NCBI RefSeq assembly: GCF_018614035.1
Contig: NZ_JAGGPA010000027.1
Coordinates: forward strand, 1 to 64,000
Direction of reading: 5' to 3'
DNA from: Streptomyces sp. ISL-96
GTDB lineage: Bacteria; Actinomycetota; Actinomycetes; Streptomycetales; Streptomycetaceae
Length of the DNA stretch: 64,000 nt
In this document: piece after piece, positions 14,636 to 23,344 of the stretch
Layout of the letters: each line of letters opens with the position of its first letter
Numbering within the stretch: the stretch's first letter is position 1
Made by a program: the position numbers and the translations under genes
The notes under the pieces: generated by a model
The model's input: only the letters and a program-made list of their open reading frames with translations
What the model was told of the DNA's origin: nothing
The model's database searches: none

Positions 14636-16274
14636 CGCCGAGGCCGCGTACCGGCAGCTCTCCCGTGCGGACCGTATGCGGCTCGCGCGGGGGGCGCCGG
14701 CGGAACTGCGCCCCCACCTCGCCACCCTGGAGCGCCGAGTCCAGGCACAGGAGCGGTACATGTACCGCCCGGCGGCCTGGGCGCGGGAGGTCATCGACTG
14801 GCGGGGTGGGGACGGCATCACCGCGTACCAGGGCGACATCATGGAGGCCCTGGTCGCGTACCGGCGCGTCGCAGCACGCGGACCCCACGGCCTGGGCAAG
14901 ACCGGTATGGCGAGCATGGTCGTGCTCTGGTTCGCCACCACGAGGGACGCGGCCGGGGTGGACTGGAAGGTCCTCACCACCGCGAGCGCGTGGCGTCACC
15001 TGTCCGTCTACCTGTGGCCGGAGATCCACAAGTGGGCCCGCCGCATTCGGTGGGACGTCCTCGGCCGGGAGCCGTTCTCCGACCTTACGGAGCTGCTGAC
15101 GCAGAACCTCAAGCTGGAGCACGGCGCCGCGTCCCCGGTCGCGTCCAACAAGGCCGAGCTGATCGAGGGCGCGCACGCGGACAGCCTGCTGTACCTGATC
15201 GATGAGGCCAAGATCGTCCCGGATGCCACATGGGACGCCATCGAGGGCGCGTTCTCCGGTGGCCGCATGGACGGCTTCCCGGAAGCCTTCGCCCTCGCCA
15301 TCTCCACCCCCGGCCCCACCAGCGGCCGGTTCTACGACATCCACCGGCGTGCCCCGGGACTCGAGGACTGGTACACCCGGCACGTCACCCTCGCCGAGGC
15401 CGTCGCGGCCGGCCGGATCAGCGAGGACTGGGCGCAGCAGCGCGCCCGGCAGTGGGGCGAGGACTCAGCGCTGTACGCGAACCGCGTGCTGGGCGACTTC
15501 CGCGCTGCTGACGAGGACAGCGTCATTCCCCTCGCGTGGGTGGAGGCTGCCGTGGAACGGTGGCTCGCCTGGGACGCGGCCGGCCGCCCGGCCGTGGAGG
15601 GCCGGGGGATCCTCGGCGTGGACGTCGCCCGCGCGGGAAGCGACTCCACCGTGTTCGCCTACCGCCGCGGCCTCCTCGTCGTGGAGCTCGTCGCGTACGA
15701 CCGGGAGGACACGATGCAGACCACCGCCCGTGTCCAGGCCGCCGTCACCCGCGACGAGCACGACGACCAGGAGGAGACGGCCGGCATGGTGCCCGTTGTC
15801 GACTCCATGGGCGTCGGTGGCGGCGTTGTGGACCGGCTCCGCGAGCTCGGCGTGCCCGTCCTCCCGTACACCGGCGCCGCGAAGACCAAGCAGCGCACCA
15901 GAGACGGGGAGTGGGGGTTCACCAACGTACGGTCCGCCGCGTACTGGCGCATGCGGGAACTCCTCGACCCCGCGTTCGGCGCGGAGCTGATGCTGCCGCC
16001 GGACGACCTGCTGCTCTCCGACCTCACCACCCCCACGTGGGACGTGACCACGGGCGTGCCGCCGAAGATCCAGGTGGAGCGGAAGGAGGACGTCGTCGCC
16101 CGCCTCGGCCGCTCCCCGGACCGGGGTGACTCCGTGGTCATGTCCTTCTGGGCGGAGAACCTCGCCTACTCCACGATCCAGTCGCCGGCGTCCCGCACGG
16201 CGCGGCCGACGGCCGCGGCTTCCCGGTACGGGCGCAGCTTCGGCAGCGGAGCGGGCACGGCGCGGGGGAGGTAG
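14622..16274 (+). CDS. terL: Terminase large subunit
   Basis: 550 aa from ATG 14622. ATPase half: a Walker A-like GPHGLGKTG at about 87-95, and LYLIDEAK as Walker B with the catalytic Glu at about 190-197. Nuclease half: GVDVARAGSDSTV at about 331-343 provides the first acidic residues of the RNase H-like fold, with VDSMGVGGGVVDRL and RSPDRGDSVVMSF further on. It drives DNA packaging at the portal. A perfect terminator hairpin follows 6 nt after its stop, so downstream head genes need their own promoter (see 17092). Confidence 0.92.
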   Translation: MLTRDAEAAYRQLSRADRMRLARGAPAELRPHLATLERRVQAQERYMYRPAAWAREVIDWRGGDGITAYQGDIMEALVAYRRVAARGPHGLGKTGMASMVVLWFATTRDAAGVDWKVLTTASAWRHLSVYLWPEIHKWARRIRWDVLGREPFSDLTELLTQNLKLEHGAASPVASNKAELIEGAHADSLLYLIDEAKIVPDATWDAIEGAFSGGRMDGFPEAFALAISTPGPTSGRFYDIHRRAPGLEDWYTRHVTLAEAVAAGRISEDWAQQRARQWGEDSALYANRVLGDFRAADEDSVIPLAWVEAAVERWLAWDAAGRPAVEGRGILGVDVARAGSDSTVFAYRRGLLVVELVAYDREDTMQTTARVQAAVTRDEHDDQEETAGMVPVVDSMGVGGGVVDRLRELGVPVLPYTGAAKTKQRTRDGEWGFTNVRSAAYWRMRELLDPAFGAELMLPPDDLLLSDLTTPTWDVTTGVPPKIQVERKEDVVARLGRSPDRGDSVVMSFWAENLAYSTIQSPASRTARPTAAASRYGRSFGSGAGTARGR

Positions 16275-16280
16275 CAGCGC

Positions 16281-16305
16281 GCCCCGGGGACCGTGTCCCC
16301 GGGGC
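16281..16305 (+). terminator. Perfect 11-bp hairpin after terL
   Basis: GCCCCGGGGAC (16281-16291) and GTCCCCGGGGC (16295-16305) pair with a 3-nt loop. One of the strongest hairpins of the window; it may work in both directions because a leftward gene ends at 16327. Confidence 0.8.
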
Positions 16306-16326
16306 GGTCAGGACCGGCAGCGGCGG

Positions 16327-16575
16327 TTATGGCTGGGCGTGTGCGTCCTCGCCCCGGACCACCTCTACGGGGAGGGCGTCGCGGACCTCGTCTGTTACGC
16401 CCCACCGGTGTTGGAACCTCTGGCGGGCCAGGTTGGAGAGCGTTGTCCGCAGCTCCTCGTCGGCGCCGTCCCACAGCACGCGGTCCGTGGGCACGTGGCA
16501 TACCCGGCCCTGGTCGACCAGGCAGAGCGTGACGGTTCCGGGCCGGACGTCACTCTCGAAGTGGGGGTGGTGCAT
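16327..16575 (-). CDS. Small leftward hypothetical protein
   Basis: 82 aa, ATG at 16573-16575 on the reverse strand, with GGAGG 4 nt upstream. The His-rich start (MHHPHFESD) is followed by a beta-rich segment (TVTLCLVDQGRVCHVP) and a helix (DEELRTTLSNLARQRFQHRW). The family is not recognised. It is one of two small genes that run against the late operon between terL and the portal module, a common place for phage cargo genes expressed in the lysogen. Confidence 0.6.
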   Translation of the reverse strand: MHHPHFESDVRPGTVTLCLVDQGRVCHVPTDRVLWDGADEELRTTLSNLARQRFQHRWGVTDEVRDALPVEVVRGEDAHAQP

Positions 16576-16714
16576 GTCGCCTCCGTGGCAAGGCCCCCGG
16601 CCCGGCCCATAGCCAGCGGCACGGAGGCCACCGCCTCGGCTCGGCCGGGCGGCTGTGCAAGCGTAGCGCGTAACTGCCCTGTCGACCCTGCATTCGGCGT
16701 GACCCTGATGACGG

Positions 16715-16873
16715 CTAGGACTCCTCGGCCAGCAGCTCCGCCGGTACGAACACCACGCCCACCACAGGGAAGGGGGGGCCGGGACCGTAGGCGATGCCCT
16801 CCCGGCCCTCCTCCGTGTCCAGCTCCACCAACCGTAACGGCTCCTCGTCGCCCGGCTCCGGGTGATCAGCCAT
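16715..16873 (-). CDS. Very small acidic protein, probably leaderless
   Basis: 52 aa from ATG 16871-16873 (reverse strand) to TAG at 16715-16717. It is acidic at the start (ADHPEPGDEEPLRLVELD) with a hydrophobic Val-rich patch near the end (PVVGVVFVPAELL). TACCGT, a -10-like box, lies 6 nt before the ATG with no Shine-Dalgarno, which suits leaderless translation. No family is recognised. Confidence 0.5.
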   Translation of the reverse strand: MADHPEPGDEEPLRLVELDTEEGREGIAYGPGPPFPVVGVVFVPAELLAEES

Positions 16874-17150
16874 GCATCCACGGTAGAGCGCTGGCCCCGG
16901 CTGGGCAGGGACTTTCCGCTTAGAAGGGGCGGCGCATTGGGGGCGCCGGCGGTCGCGGGGTGCGTACGCCCGCGCCGTCCGGACACTGCATCGGCATCAC
17001 CGCCGGCGCCCAGGATCGGCACCCTAACCCCTCGCCTTGATCAGAACTCCCGTGCTGAGCTGGCCATTTACCCCCCAGGGGCCGGTCCGAGGTGTGGCCT
17101 ATGATGCTCCGCCGACAACCGGAGGACCGCATTCCGCCTGGGGGCGAACC
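16874..17150. other. 277-nt spacer with long inverted repeat and late promoter
   Basis: GGCGCCGGCGGT (16942-16953) and ACCGCCGGCGCC (16999-17010) form a perfect 12-bp inverted repeat with a 45-nt loop. Near the right end TATGAT (17100-17105) is a good -10 box about 45 nt before ATG 17151, probably the promoter of the portal/head unit. No gene is seen. Confidence 0.5.
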
Positions 17151-17489
17151 ATGATCGACCTGACCACCCTCGCCCTACTCGGCCTCGCCGGGTACCGGGC
17201 CACCCAGCTCGCCGTCCACGACACGATCCTCGACCCCGCCCGCGACCGGATGCACGCCTGGCACGAGAGCCGCCCAGACTCCGCCACCCGGGAGTTCGTC
17301 ATCGCGCTGATCTCCTGCGTGTACTGCATGGGCTGGTGGATCTCCGGGGCAATCCTCGCCACCTACCTACTGGTCACCGGCCAGTTCGAGGATGCACCCC
17401 TGCTGATCCACGGCCTGGAATGGTTCGCCATCGCCGGCGCCGCCGTCTTCCTCAACCGCGTGGACGACACCCTCGGCCGGGTGGGCTGA
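17151..17489 (+). CDS. DUF1360-like small membrane protein
   Basis: 112 aa from ATG 17151 with GGGGGCG upstream. Features of the DUF1360 family: an N-terminal hydrophobic segment (LTTLALLGLAGYRATQLAVHD), a central CVYCMGWWISGAILATYLLV with the paired cysteines at the head of a membrane helix, and a C-terminal hydrophobic segment (FAIAGAAVFLNRVDD). Such genes are common next to terminases and portals in actinophages, role unknown. Its stop overlaps the portal start by one base (TGATG). Confidence 0.75.
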   Translation: MIDLTTLALLGLAGYRATQLAVHDTILDPARDRMHAWHESRPDSATREFVIALISCVYCMGWWISGAILATYLLVTGQFEDAPLLIHGLEWFAIAGAAVFLNRVDDTLGRVG

Positions 17490-19207
17490 TGCCCGACCAG
17501 ACGCTCAAGGCCGCCGCCGCCCGCTACACCCAGCGAACCGCGAAGACCTCCGCCCAGAACCCGGCACGCTCCCGCCAGGAACAGGCATGGAGCTTCTACC
17601 GCACCCCAGAGGTCCGGTCGTTCGCCAACTGGATCAGCAACGCCATGAGCAGCGCACGCCTCTACGCCGGCCGCCTGGGCCCCGGCGACAGCATCATCAA
17701 GGCCCCGGACAACCACCCGGCCGCGCGCATCGTCTCCGAGATCGCTGGCGGCCGGGACGGGCAGTCCCAACTCATGCGGGAGTACGGCCGGCACCTCGCC
17801 GTCGCCGGGGAGGGCTGGACCGTCATCCGCCCCCGCGAAGGGGCCCCGCCCACCTGGCACGTCGTCTCCGTCCTGGAGATGACCAGCAAGGGCAAGGGCA
17901 TGGAGGCCCAGATCGACGGCGCACCGGTCGCCATCCCGCCCGGCGCCGACGAGGGCACCGAGGACAAGGCCAACTCCCTGGACCCCGTCGCGATCCGGGT
18001 GTGGGACCCGAGCCCGGAAAGGCACCTGGAGGCCGACTCCCCGGTCCTCGCGAGCCTCAACGAGCTGGAGGAGCTGCGCCTCCTCGGCGCCGCCGTCCGC
18101 GCCGTCACGCTATCCCGGCTTATCGGCCGCGGCGTCCTCGTCGTCCCGAAGGGCACCCGCTTCCCCTCCACGCCCGTCCAGGGCAGCGAGGAGGACGACC
18201 TGATCGACATCTTCATGGAGGTGGCCGAGACCGCGATCCGCGACCCCTCCAGCGCCGCCGCCACCGTGCCGATCATCCTGGAAGTGCCGGCGGAGATGGT
18301 CGGCCTGATCCAGCGCCTCACCTTCGAGTCCAACTTTGACGAGCTCGCGATCAAGCTGCGCGAGGAGAACATCCGGCGCTTCGCCACGGCCGCGGACATC
18401 CCGGCGGAGTTCCTGCTCGGCCTGGGCGACGTCAACCACTGGGGCGTCTGGGGCCTGACGGAGGAAGCGATCCGGCTGGGCATCGAGCCCCGCCTGTCCG
18501 TCGTCGCCCACGCCTACACCGAACACTGGCTCCGCCCCCTGCTGGAGAGCGAGAACGTCCCGGACGCCGAGGAATGGTCCGTGTTCGCGGACTCCGCGCC
18601 GCTGCGCGTGCGCACCAACCGCTCCGAGACCGCGCTGCGCCTGTTCGAGCTGGGCGCCATCTCCAGCAGGGCACTGCGCCGGGAGACCGGGTTCGATGAG
18701 GCCGACGCCCCGGACGGCGAGGAGCGCCCCAACCCCCAGCGCCAGGACCAGGAGGACGACCAGGCGCCCGGCGGCACGGACCTGCCCGTGGACCAGGCCC
18801 CCCGCGAACCGGACACCCTCCCGGCCGCGGCCACCCCTCGCCCCACCGATGCCGCCCTGGCCGCCGCCGACGCCCTCATTTGGGCCGCCCTCTCGGCAGC
18901 CGGTCGCAAGCTGGAGCGCACCCCCGCCTGCCCGCGCAGCGAGCGGGCCCGCGCTCGGGAAGTTGACCCGGCCCAGCTCCACACTCTGCTCACCGTGGAG
19001 CCGACCCAGGTCGACCAGTGGCGCCTTCTGGACGGGGCATGGTCCCGCGTCCCGGAGATCGCCACCCGCTACGGCCTGGATCCGGACTGCCTCGCCGCGA
19101 GCCTGGACAACTACTGCCGGGAACTGATCGCGGCCGGGGTGGTCCACACCTTCGAGGTCGTGCCGGCGGCCATCGGCTCCTGCTCGCGTAGGGCGGCAGC
19201 GGCATGA
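17489..19207 (+). CDS. Portal protein
   Basis: 572 aa from ATG 17489. Position right after terminase and before the MuF gene, and size, fit a portal. The body (about 25-400) has the alternating helix/strand texture of portals, with FANWISNAMSSARLYAGR early, LSRLIGRGVLVVP and then FESNFDELAIKLREENIRRFA in the stem/clip region. The C-terminus after about 400 is a Pro/Glu-rich linker followed by a small domain with an HTH-like part (VPEIATRYGLDPDCLAASLD). It forms the dodecameric gate through which DNA enters; the last ~100 residues are an unusual appendage whose role is unknown. The next small gene overlaps by 4 nt. Confidence 0.85.
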   Translation: MPDQTLKAAAARYTQRTAKTSAQNPARSRQEQAWSFYRTPEVRSFANWISNAMSSARLYAGRLGPGDSIIKAPDNHPAARIVSEIAGGRDGQSQLMREYGRHLAVAGEGWTVIRPREGAPPTWHVVSVLEMTSKGKGMEAQIDGAPVAIPPGADEGTEDKANSLDPVAIRVWDPSPERHLEADSPVLASLNELEELRLLGAAVRAVTLSRLIGRGVLVVPKGTRFPSTPVQGSEEDDLIDIFMEVAETAIRDPSSAAATVPIILEVPAEMVGLIQRLTFESNFDELAIKLREENIRRFATAADIPAEFLLGLGDVNHWGVWGLTEEAIRLGIEPRLSVVAHAYTEHWLRPLLESENVPDAEEWSVFADSAPLRVRTNRSETALRLFELGAISSRALRRETGFDEADAPDGEERPNPQRQDQEDDQAPGGTDLPVDQAPREPDTLPAAATPRPTDAALAAADALIWAALSAAGRKLERTPACPRSERARAREVDPAQLHTLLTVEPTQVDQWRLLDGAWSRVPEIATRYGLDPDCLAASLDNYCRELIAAGVVHTFEVVPAAIGSCSRRAAAA

Positions 19208-19443
19208 CCGGCCCCCACAAACCCCGCCCCGCCCCGCCGCCCGCCGTGCTGTCCATCACCATCACGTCCTCCACCCCCACGGAGACCTGGTGCACGGCGT
19301 GCAAGGCCTACACCCGCCTCACCGGGACGCTGCTGGCCCTCACCCCGGACGGCGTGTCCACCCTCGGCCCCTGGACGTGGTGCGACATCTGCGACGACCC
19401 CACCGACCCCACCGGACCAAACGGGAGGCCCGCCCATGGATGA
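19204..19443 (+). CDS. Small zinc-ribbon-like protein
   Basis: 79 aa from ATG 19204, overlapping the portal stop (ATGA). Two CxxC pairs (WCTACK at about 29-34 and WCDICDD at about 59-65) are spaced as in a treble-clef or zinc-ribbon fold. The N-terminus is Pro-rich. It overlaps the head-fusion gene by 8 nt, so the three genes are coupled. It may be a small head-assembly factor; that is inference from position only. Confidence 0.7.
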   Translation: MTGPHKPRPAPPPAVLSITITSSTPTETWCTACKAYTRLTGTLLALTPDGVSTLGPWTWCDICDDPTDPTGPNGRPAHG

Positions 19444-22400
19444 GGCCCTGCAGCGCGCCCTGGACGCAGCCGAGGAGGACATCGCCGGTGCCGTCACGGA
19501 CGCCCTCGCCCAGGTGGCCGCCGAGTACGCCGCCGCCCTGGAGGAAGCCACGGAGCTGGTCGCCGCGCGATTCTCCGTCTCCCGTATCGCCGCGATGTGG
19601 AGCGCCCGCGTGCCGCGCCTGGTGCGCCGCCTCCTCGGGGTCGCGGAGACCGCCGCCCACCAGGCCGCCGACGACGTGGACGTGCCGCTGCCGGACGGCT
19701 GGGACGACCTGCCCGCCCGCTACGACGACGACACCCTCCCCGCGCAGCTCGGGGACTACGTGGCGAGCACCGAGCACCTGCTGCGCGCCGTCGGGGACCG
19801 CCTCGCCGCCGTGGCGGTCGCCGAGCTCGCGGCCGGCGTCAACGAGGGCGAGGACGTCGAGCAGCTTCGCGCCCGCCTCCGCGCAGCGTTCGCCCGTGAG
19901 GGGGCCCAACTCGGGGAGGTCCGCGAGGAGCGCATCGCCCGCACGGAGTCCGCGCGCGCCTGGAACATGGCCACCCTCGCCGCGGCCCAGGCCCTCACCG
20001 GGCCGGACCGACCCCTGGTCAAGCAGTGGCTCACCCGCCGGGACACCGACGTCCGCGACGCCCACGAGCGGATCAACGGTCAGCTGCGGCTCCTCGATGA
20101 GCCGTTCACCGTCGCCGGTGTCTCCATGACCGCCCCCGGCGACCCGACCGCCCCGCCCGAGCTCGTCATCAACTGCCGCTGCGCCCTGGCACTCGCAAGA
20201 GCAGACCGGGCAGCGGCCGACGAACCGCAAGGCCCCACGCGGGGCCGCGCTTTCGAATCCGAGGAGAGCACCGTGCAACCCGTGACGGCCGCCGCCGACG
20301 GCAGCCACCGAACCGGCGCCATGATCGCCCTCATGCCCACCGAGGAGGACGCGCAGCGCCTCGCCCTCGACGGCGGGGAGCCCGCCGACGACCTCCACCT
20401 CACCCTGTACTTCCTCGGGGAGGGCGCCGACTGGACCGAGGACCAGCGCAACGAGCTGATCGCCAACCTGCGCGCCCAAGCCCAGGAACACGGCCTTGCC
20501 GACGGACTGGTCCACGGCCGCGCGTTCGGCGCCAACCACTGGAACGCCGGATCCGACTCCCCGTCCTGGGTGTGGGCCGTCGGCGACGACGGCGACCGCC
20601 CGGACGACGCTCCCACCCTGGAGGCCGCGCGCTGGGCCGCGACGTACGCCCTGGAGGACCGGCACGGCCCGGACATCCCGACCCAGCACTCCCCGTGGCA
20701 GCCCCACGTGTGCGCGGCCTACAGCGATGACCCGGGCCTCTTGGCCGCCCTGGAGGAGCGGCTAGGCCCGGTCACCTTCGACCGGCTGCGCGTCGCGTTC
20801 GCCGGCGACCACACCGATATCCCCCTCGGCCCCACGGAGGCCCCCATGGAACCCACCGAGACCACGGCCGCCGGGATGCCGACGCGCTCCTGGTCCACCC
20901 CCGACGACACCGCCCTCGCCTTCGAAAACGAAGAGACCGGCGACGGCAGGATCTTCGCCGCGAACTCCCTGTACTGGGACCGCGACCCGGCCCCCCTCCA
21001 GTACGCGGACGAGATGCTCATGGGCCACGAGGGCGCGGAACTCGCCGGCGCCATCGAGTCCTTCGGCCGGGACGGCGACCGCATCACCGGCAAAGGCGTG
21101 CTCTACACCAGCCGCCCCGCCGGAGCCGACGCCGCCATGCTCCTGGAGGAGAACGCGCCCCTCGGCGTCTCCGTCGACCTGGACGACGTGGCCGTGGAGT
21201 TCGTGGACCGCACCATGAGCGAGGACGAGGACGGGTTCCTCGTGCTCGCCGCCTCCCTCCCGGCGATGAGCGTCATGCGCCTGCCGGACGACGCGTGGAT
21301 GATCACCGCCACCACCGCAGCGGAGTGGACCGCGTCCGGCGCATCCCTCTCCCGCGCACAGCACGCCGTCCAGCTCATCACAGGCCCCGGCGGCACCGTG
21401 TCCGCCGACGCGCTGCGCGCCGCGTTCACCACCACCGGCATCCTCACGGCCGCGGCCGGCGACCCGGATGACCCGGAGGGCGGCGTCGTCGTCCACTCCG
21501 AGCGCACCGGGGACTTCCTGCTGCGCATCACCCGCGCCCGCGTACGGGGCGCCACCCTCGTCGCCATGCCCGCCTACAGCCGAGCCCGGATCGTGCTGGA
21601 CCCCCTGGAGGACGAGGACCAGGAGGAGGCCGCGGCCGCCGTGACGGCCGCCGGCCCGAGCGAGGCACACCACCAGGTCGTGGCCTACGTATCCGCGTCC
21701 CCGGTGCCGGTCGGCGCCCGGGAGGTGGCCACCGCCCTGGGCATCAGCATGGAGTCCGCCAGGGGCCACCTCTCCCGAGCCGTTGACGCTGGCCGCCTCG
21801 TACGCCTCGCCCCCGGCCTGTATGTCGGCACCTCGACCATCCCCGAAGGCCCCGAGGCCACGGCTGCCGCCCTCGCAGCGGACGGTGAGGACCCAGGGCT
21901 CAGCGACCTCGTCGCGTCCGCCTGGAGCGCGATGCGGGACGCCCCGCCGTTCCCGGCCGCCTGGTTCCAGGAGCCGACCGCCGAGGAGCTGCCCCCCGGC
22001 TCCGGAGGCGTCCACTACAGGGACGGCCGGATCTTCGGGTGGGTCGCCCAGGCCGGCGAGCCCCACGCCGGGATGCCCGGCCGGAACCTGACGATCGACA
22101 GCCTCGGGGACATCGACCTCACACACTTCCTGCGCGCCCGCTTCAAGCTGGACGACGGCAGCCTCGTGCGCGCCGGGGCGTTCACCATGAACGTCGGCCA
22201 CCACCGCGACGGCGCGGAGTGCGAGACGGCGAGCTGCCAGTTCGACGACACCCGCACGGTCGCGGGAGTGATCACGTGCGGCATGAACGAGCGCGGCATG
22301 TGGTTCAGCGGCGCGGCGGCCCCGTGGCTGAGCGAGTGGGACCGCACCGTGTTCCAGGCATGCCAGCCCAGTTACCACATGAAGCAGGGCCCGGCCGGAC

Positions 22401-22840
22401 GGTGGCAGCTGCGGGCGGTGCTGTCCGTACCCGTCCCCGGCCACTCCTCGCCGCTCCTCGCGTCCGTCGCGGAGCGCTCGAACCTGGCCCTGGCCGCCTC
22501 CGCCGCCGTCGCGGACACCAGCCCGGACACCGTGTCCGGACACCCGGGCACCCTGTCCGCGCCCGCGTCCGTACCCGTCGTGTCCGCCCCCGGCGACCAG
22601 GGCGGACACGGTCCGGACACCGTGTCCGGACAGGGGTCCGCGGAGCTGGTGGAGGCCGTCGCCGCGCTGCTCACCAGCACCACGTTCCTGGACCAGTTCG
22701 CCGGCGCCCTCGCCGACCGCGAGGCAGCGCGCACCGAAGCAGCGCGAGCCGAGGTGGAGCGGCTCGCCGCCTCCGTCGCCCCGGCCCGTGAAGAGATCGC
22801 CGCCAGTGTGGCCGGCACCGACAAGAGGGGAGAGGTCTGA
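19436..22840 (+). CDS. MuF head protein / 2H phosphoesterase / protease-like fusion
   Basis: 1134 aa from ATG 19436. (a) About 1-270: MuF-type minor head domain, with RTESARAWNMATLAAAQ and the closing INCRCAL. (b) About 285-460: a 2H-phosphoesterase-like domain with LHLTLYFLGE at ~321 and WQPHVCAAY at ~421 as the two H-x-T/V motifs. (c) About 475-720: resembles a capsid maturation protease (GRIFAANSLYW, ITGKGVLYTSRP, PLGVSVDLDDVAVEF). (d) About 735-800: a winged-helix-like segment. (e) A C-terminal domain with a linker made from TGTCCG repeats, then a coiled helix. In-frame starts with good ribosome sites exist at GTG 20273 (GAGGAG) and ATG 20846 (GGAGG), each at a domain border, and a GGCCCC/GGGGCC hairpin precedes the first. 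The protein may thus also be made in shorter forms. Confidence 0.75.
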   Translation: MDEALQRALDAAEEDIAGAVTDALAQVAAEYAAALEEATELVAARFSVSRIAAMWSARVPRLVRRLLGVAETAAHQAADDVDVPLPDGWDDLPARYDDDTLPAQLGDYVASTEHLLRAVGDRLAAVAVAELAAGVNEGEDVEQLRARLRAAFAREGAQLGEVREERIARTESARAWNMATLAAAQALTGPDRPLVKQWLTRRDTDVRDAHERINGQLRLLDEPFTVAGVSMTAPGDPTAPPELVINCRCALALARADRAAADEPQGPTRGRAFESEESTVQPVTAAADGSHRTGAMIALMPTEEDAQRLALDGGEPADDLHLTLYFLGEGADWTEDQRNELIANLRAQAQEHGLADGLVHGRAFGANHWNAGSDSPSWVWAVGDDGDRPDDAPTLEAARWAATYALEDRHGPDIPTQHSPWQPHVCAAYSDDPGLLAALEERLGPVTFDRLRVAFAGDHTDIPLGPTEAPMEPTETTAAGMPTRSWSTPDDTALAFENEETGDGRIFAANSLYWDRDPAPLQYADEMLMGHEGAELAGAIESFGRDGDRITGKGVLYTSRPAGADAAMLLEENAPLGVSVDLDDVAVEFVDRTMSEDEDGFLVLAASLPAMSVMRLPDDAWMITATTAAEWTASGASLSRAQHAVQLITGPGGTVSADALRAAFTTTGILTAAAGDPDDPEGGVVVHSERTGDFLLRITRARVRGATLVAMPAYSRARIVLDPLEDEDQEEAAAAVTAAGPSEAHHQVVAYVSASPVPVGAREVATALGISMESARGHLSRAVDAGRLVRLAPGLYVGTSTIPEGPEATAAALAADGEDPGLSDLVASAWSAMRDAPPFPAAWFQEPTAEELPPGSGGVHYRDGRIFGWVAQAGEPHAGMPGRNLTIDSLGDIDLTHFLRARFKLDDGSLVRAGAFTMNVGHHRDGAECETASCQFDDTRTVAGVITCGMNERGMWFSGAAAPWLSEWDRTVFQACQPSYHMKQGPAGRWQLRAVLSVPVPGHSSPLLASVAERSNLALAASAAVADTSPDTVSGHPGTLSAPASVPVVSAPGDQGGHGPDTVSGQGSAELVEAVAALLTSTTFLDQFAGALADREAARTEAARAEVERLAASVAPAREEIAASVAGTDKRGEV
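20230..20275 (+). promoter_or_regulatory. Internal hairpin, ribosome site and in-frame GTG start
   Basis: GGCCCC (20231-20236) pairs with GGGGCC (20241-20246). GAGGAG (20261-20266) lies 6 nt before in-frame GTG 20273. This looks like a former intergenic junction now inside the fusion gene, and could still start a 2H/protease product. Confidence 0.5.
20836..20848 (+). promoter_or_regulatory. Internal ribosome site and in-frame ATG before the protease domain
   Basis: GGAGG (20836-20840) lies 5 nt before in-frame ATG 20846, exactly at the border between the 2H-like and protease-like domains of the fusion protein. It could produce a 664-aa C-terminal form. Confidence 0.5.
22510..22640. repeat. 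TGTCCG/CGGACA cluster inside coding sequence (cluster C)
   Basis: About ten exact hexamers in 130 bp inside the head-fusion gene. They encode a low-complexity linker with repeated PDTVSG. Presence of the same words as in the intergenic clusters suggests the DNA, not the protein, is what is conserved. Confidence 0.7.
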
Positions 22841-23007
22841 TGCCTTGCTCATGCACGAACAAGAACCGCCAGCAGTGGGAGGTCGTCGTTCCCGGGCAGG
22901 CCCGGCCCGTCTTCACCTCCGCGTCCAAGCCGACGGCCCAGACCGTGGCCAAGCGCTACCCGGGCAGCGAGGTCCGGGAAACGGCCCCAGCCGCTAAGGT
23001 CGGGTAG
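22840..23007 (+). CDS. Small DUF7196-like protein, copy 1
   Basis: 55 aa from ATG 22840, sharing TGATG with the fusion gene. The pattern is MPCSCTNKNRQQWEVVV, then PVFTSASKPTAQTVAKRYPG: a CxC start, a short beta hairpin and one helix. I associate it with a small family (DUF7196) found beside actinophage capsid genes. The neighbour at 23037 is a diverged second copy. Function unknown; a virion decoration or assembly factor is possible. Confidence 0.65.
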   Translation: MPCSCTNKNRQQWEVVVPGQARPVFTSASKPTAQTVAKRYPGSEVRETAPAAKVG

Positions 23008-23036
23008 CTGCCCCTTCGCACCGAGGAGCCGGACGC

Positions 23037-23234
23037 ATGGCCTGTAGATGCCCCCACGACGTCATCCACGCCCTGCCGCCGACCGACACCAGGAAGCGGC
23101 ATGAGGTGCTGTCCGGGGGCCGGGTCGTCTTCCGGACCTTCGACCAGGACCAGGCCGAGACGGTGGCCGCACGCTGGTCGGGCGGCACCGTCCGGTCGGT
23201 CGATCACAGCACCACCCCGTACCGGGACACGTAG
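23037..23234 (+). CDS. Small DUF7196-like protein, copy 2
   Basis: 65 aa from ATG 23037 with GAGGAG upstream (accGAGGAGccggacgc). Like copy 1 it starts with paired cysteines (MACRCPHD) and continues with GRVVFRTFDQDQAETVAARWSGG, matching the F-T-x(5)-A-x2-VA-x-R-(Y/W) pattern. The two genes look like an old tandem duplication. A GCCCGCC/GGCGGGC hairpin (23253-23275) follows, directly abutting the capsid promoter. Confidence 0.6.
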   Translation: MACRCPHDVIHALPPTDTRKRHEVLSGGRVVFRTFDQDQAETVAARWSGGTVRSVDHSTTPYRDT

Positions 23235-23275
23235 TCCCGCCTCTTGACACCTGCCCGCCCGACTGCCCGGCGGGC

Positions 23276-23336
23276 TAAGATTCACCGCAGACGACCGCTG
23301 GTTCTGGGCCGGGTCTCCAACGCAGATCATTGGAGA
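23276..23336 (+). promoter_or_regulatory. Late promoter and leader element, copy 1 (capsid)
   Basis: A -10-like TAAGAT (23276-23281) is followed after 13 nt by the 19-nt leader CCGCTGGTTCTGGGCCGGG (23295-23313), then a hairpin TCTCCAA (23314-23320)/TTGGAGA (23330-23336) whose 3' arm contains the ribosome site GGAG for ATG 23345. The same layout occurs at 28773, 32240 and 33080. Confidence 0.75.
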
Positions 23337-23344
23337 TCCGTCCC

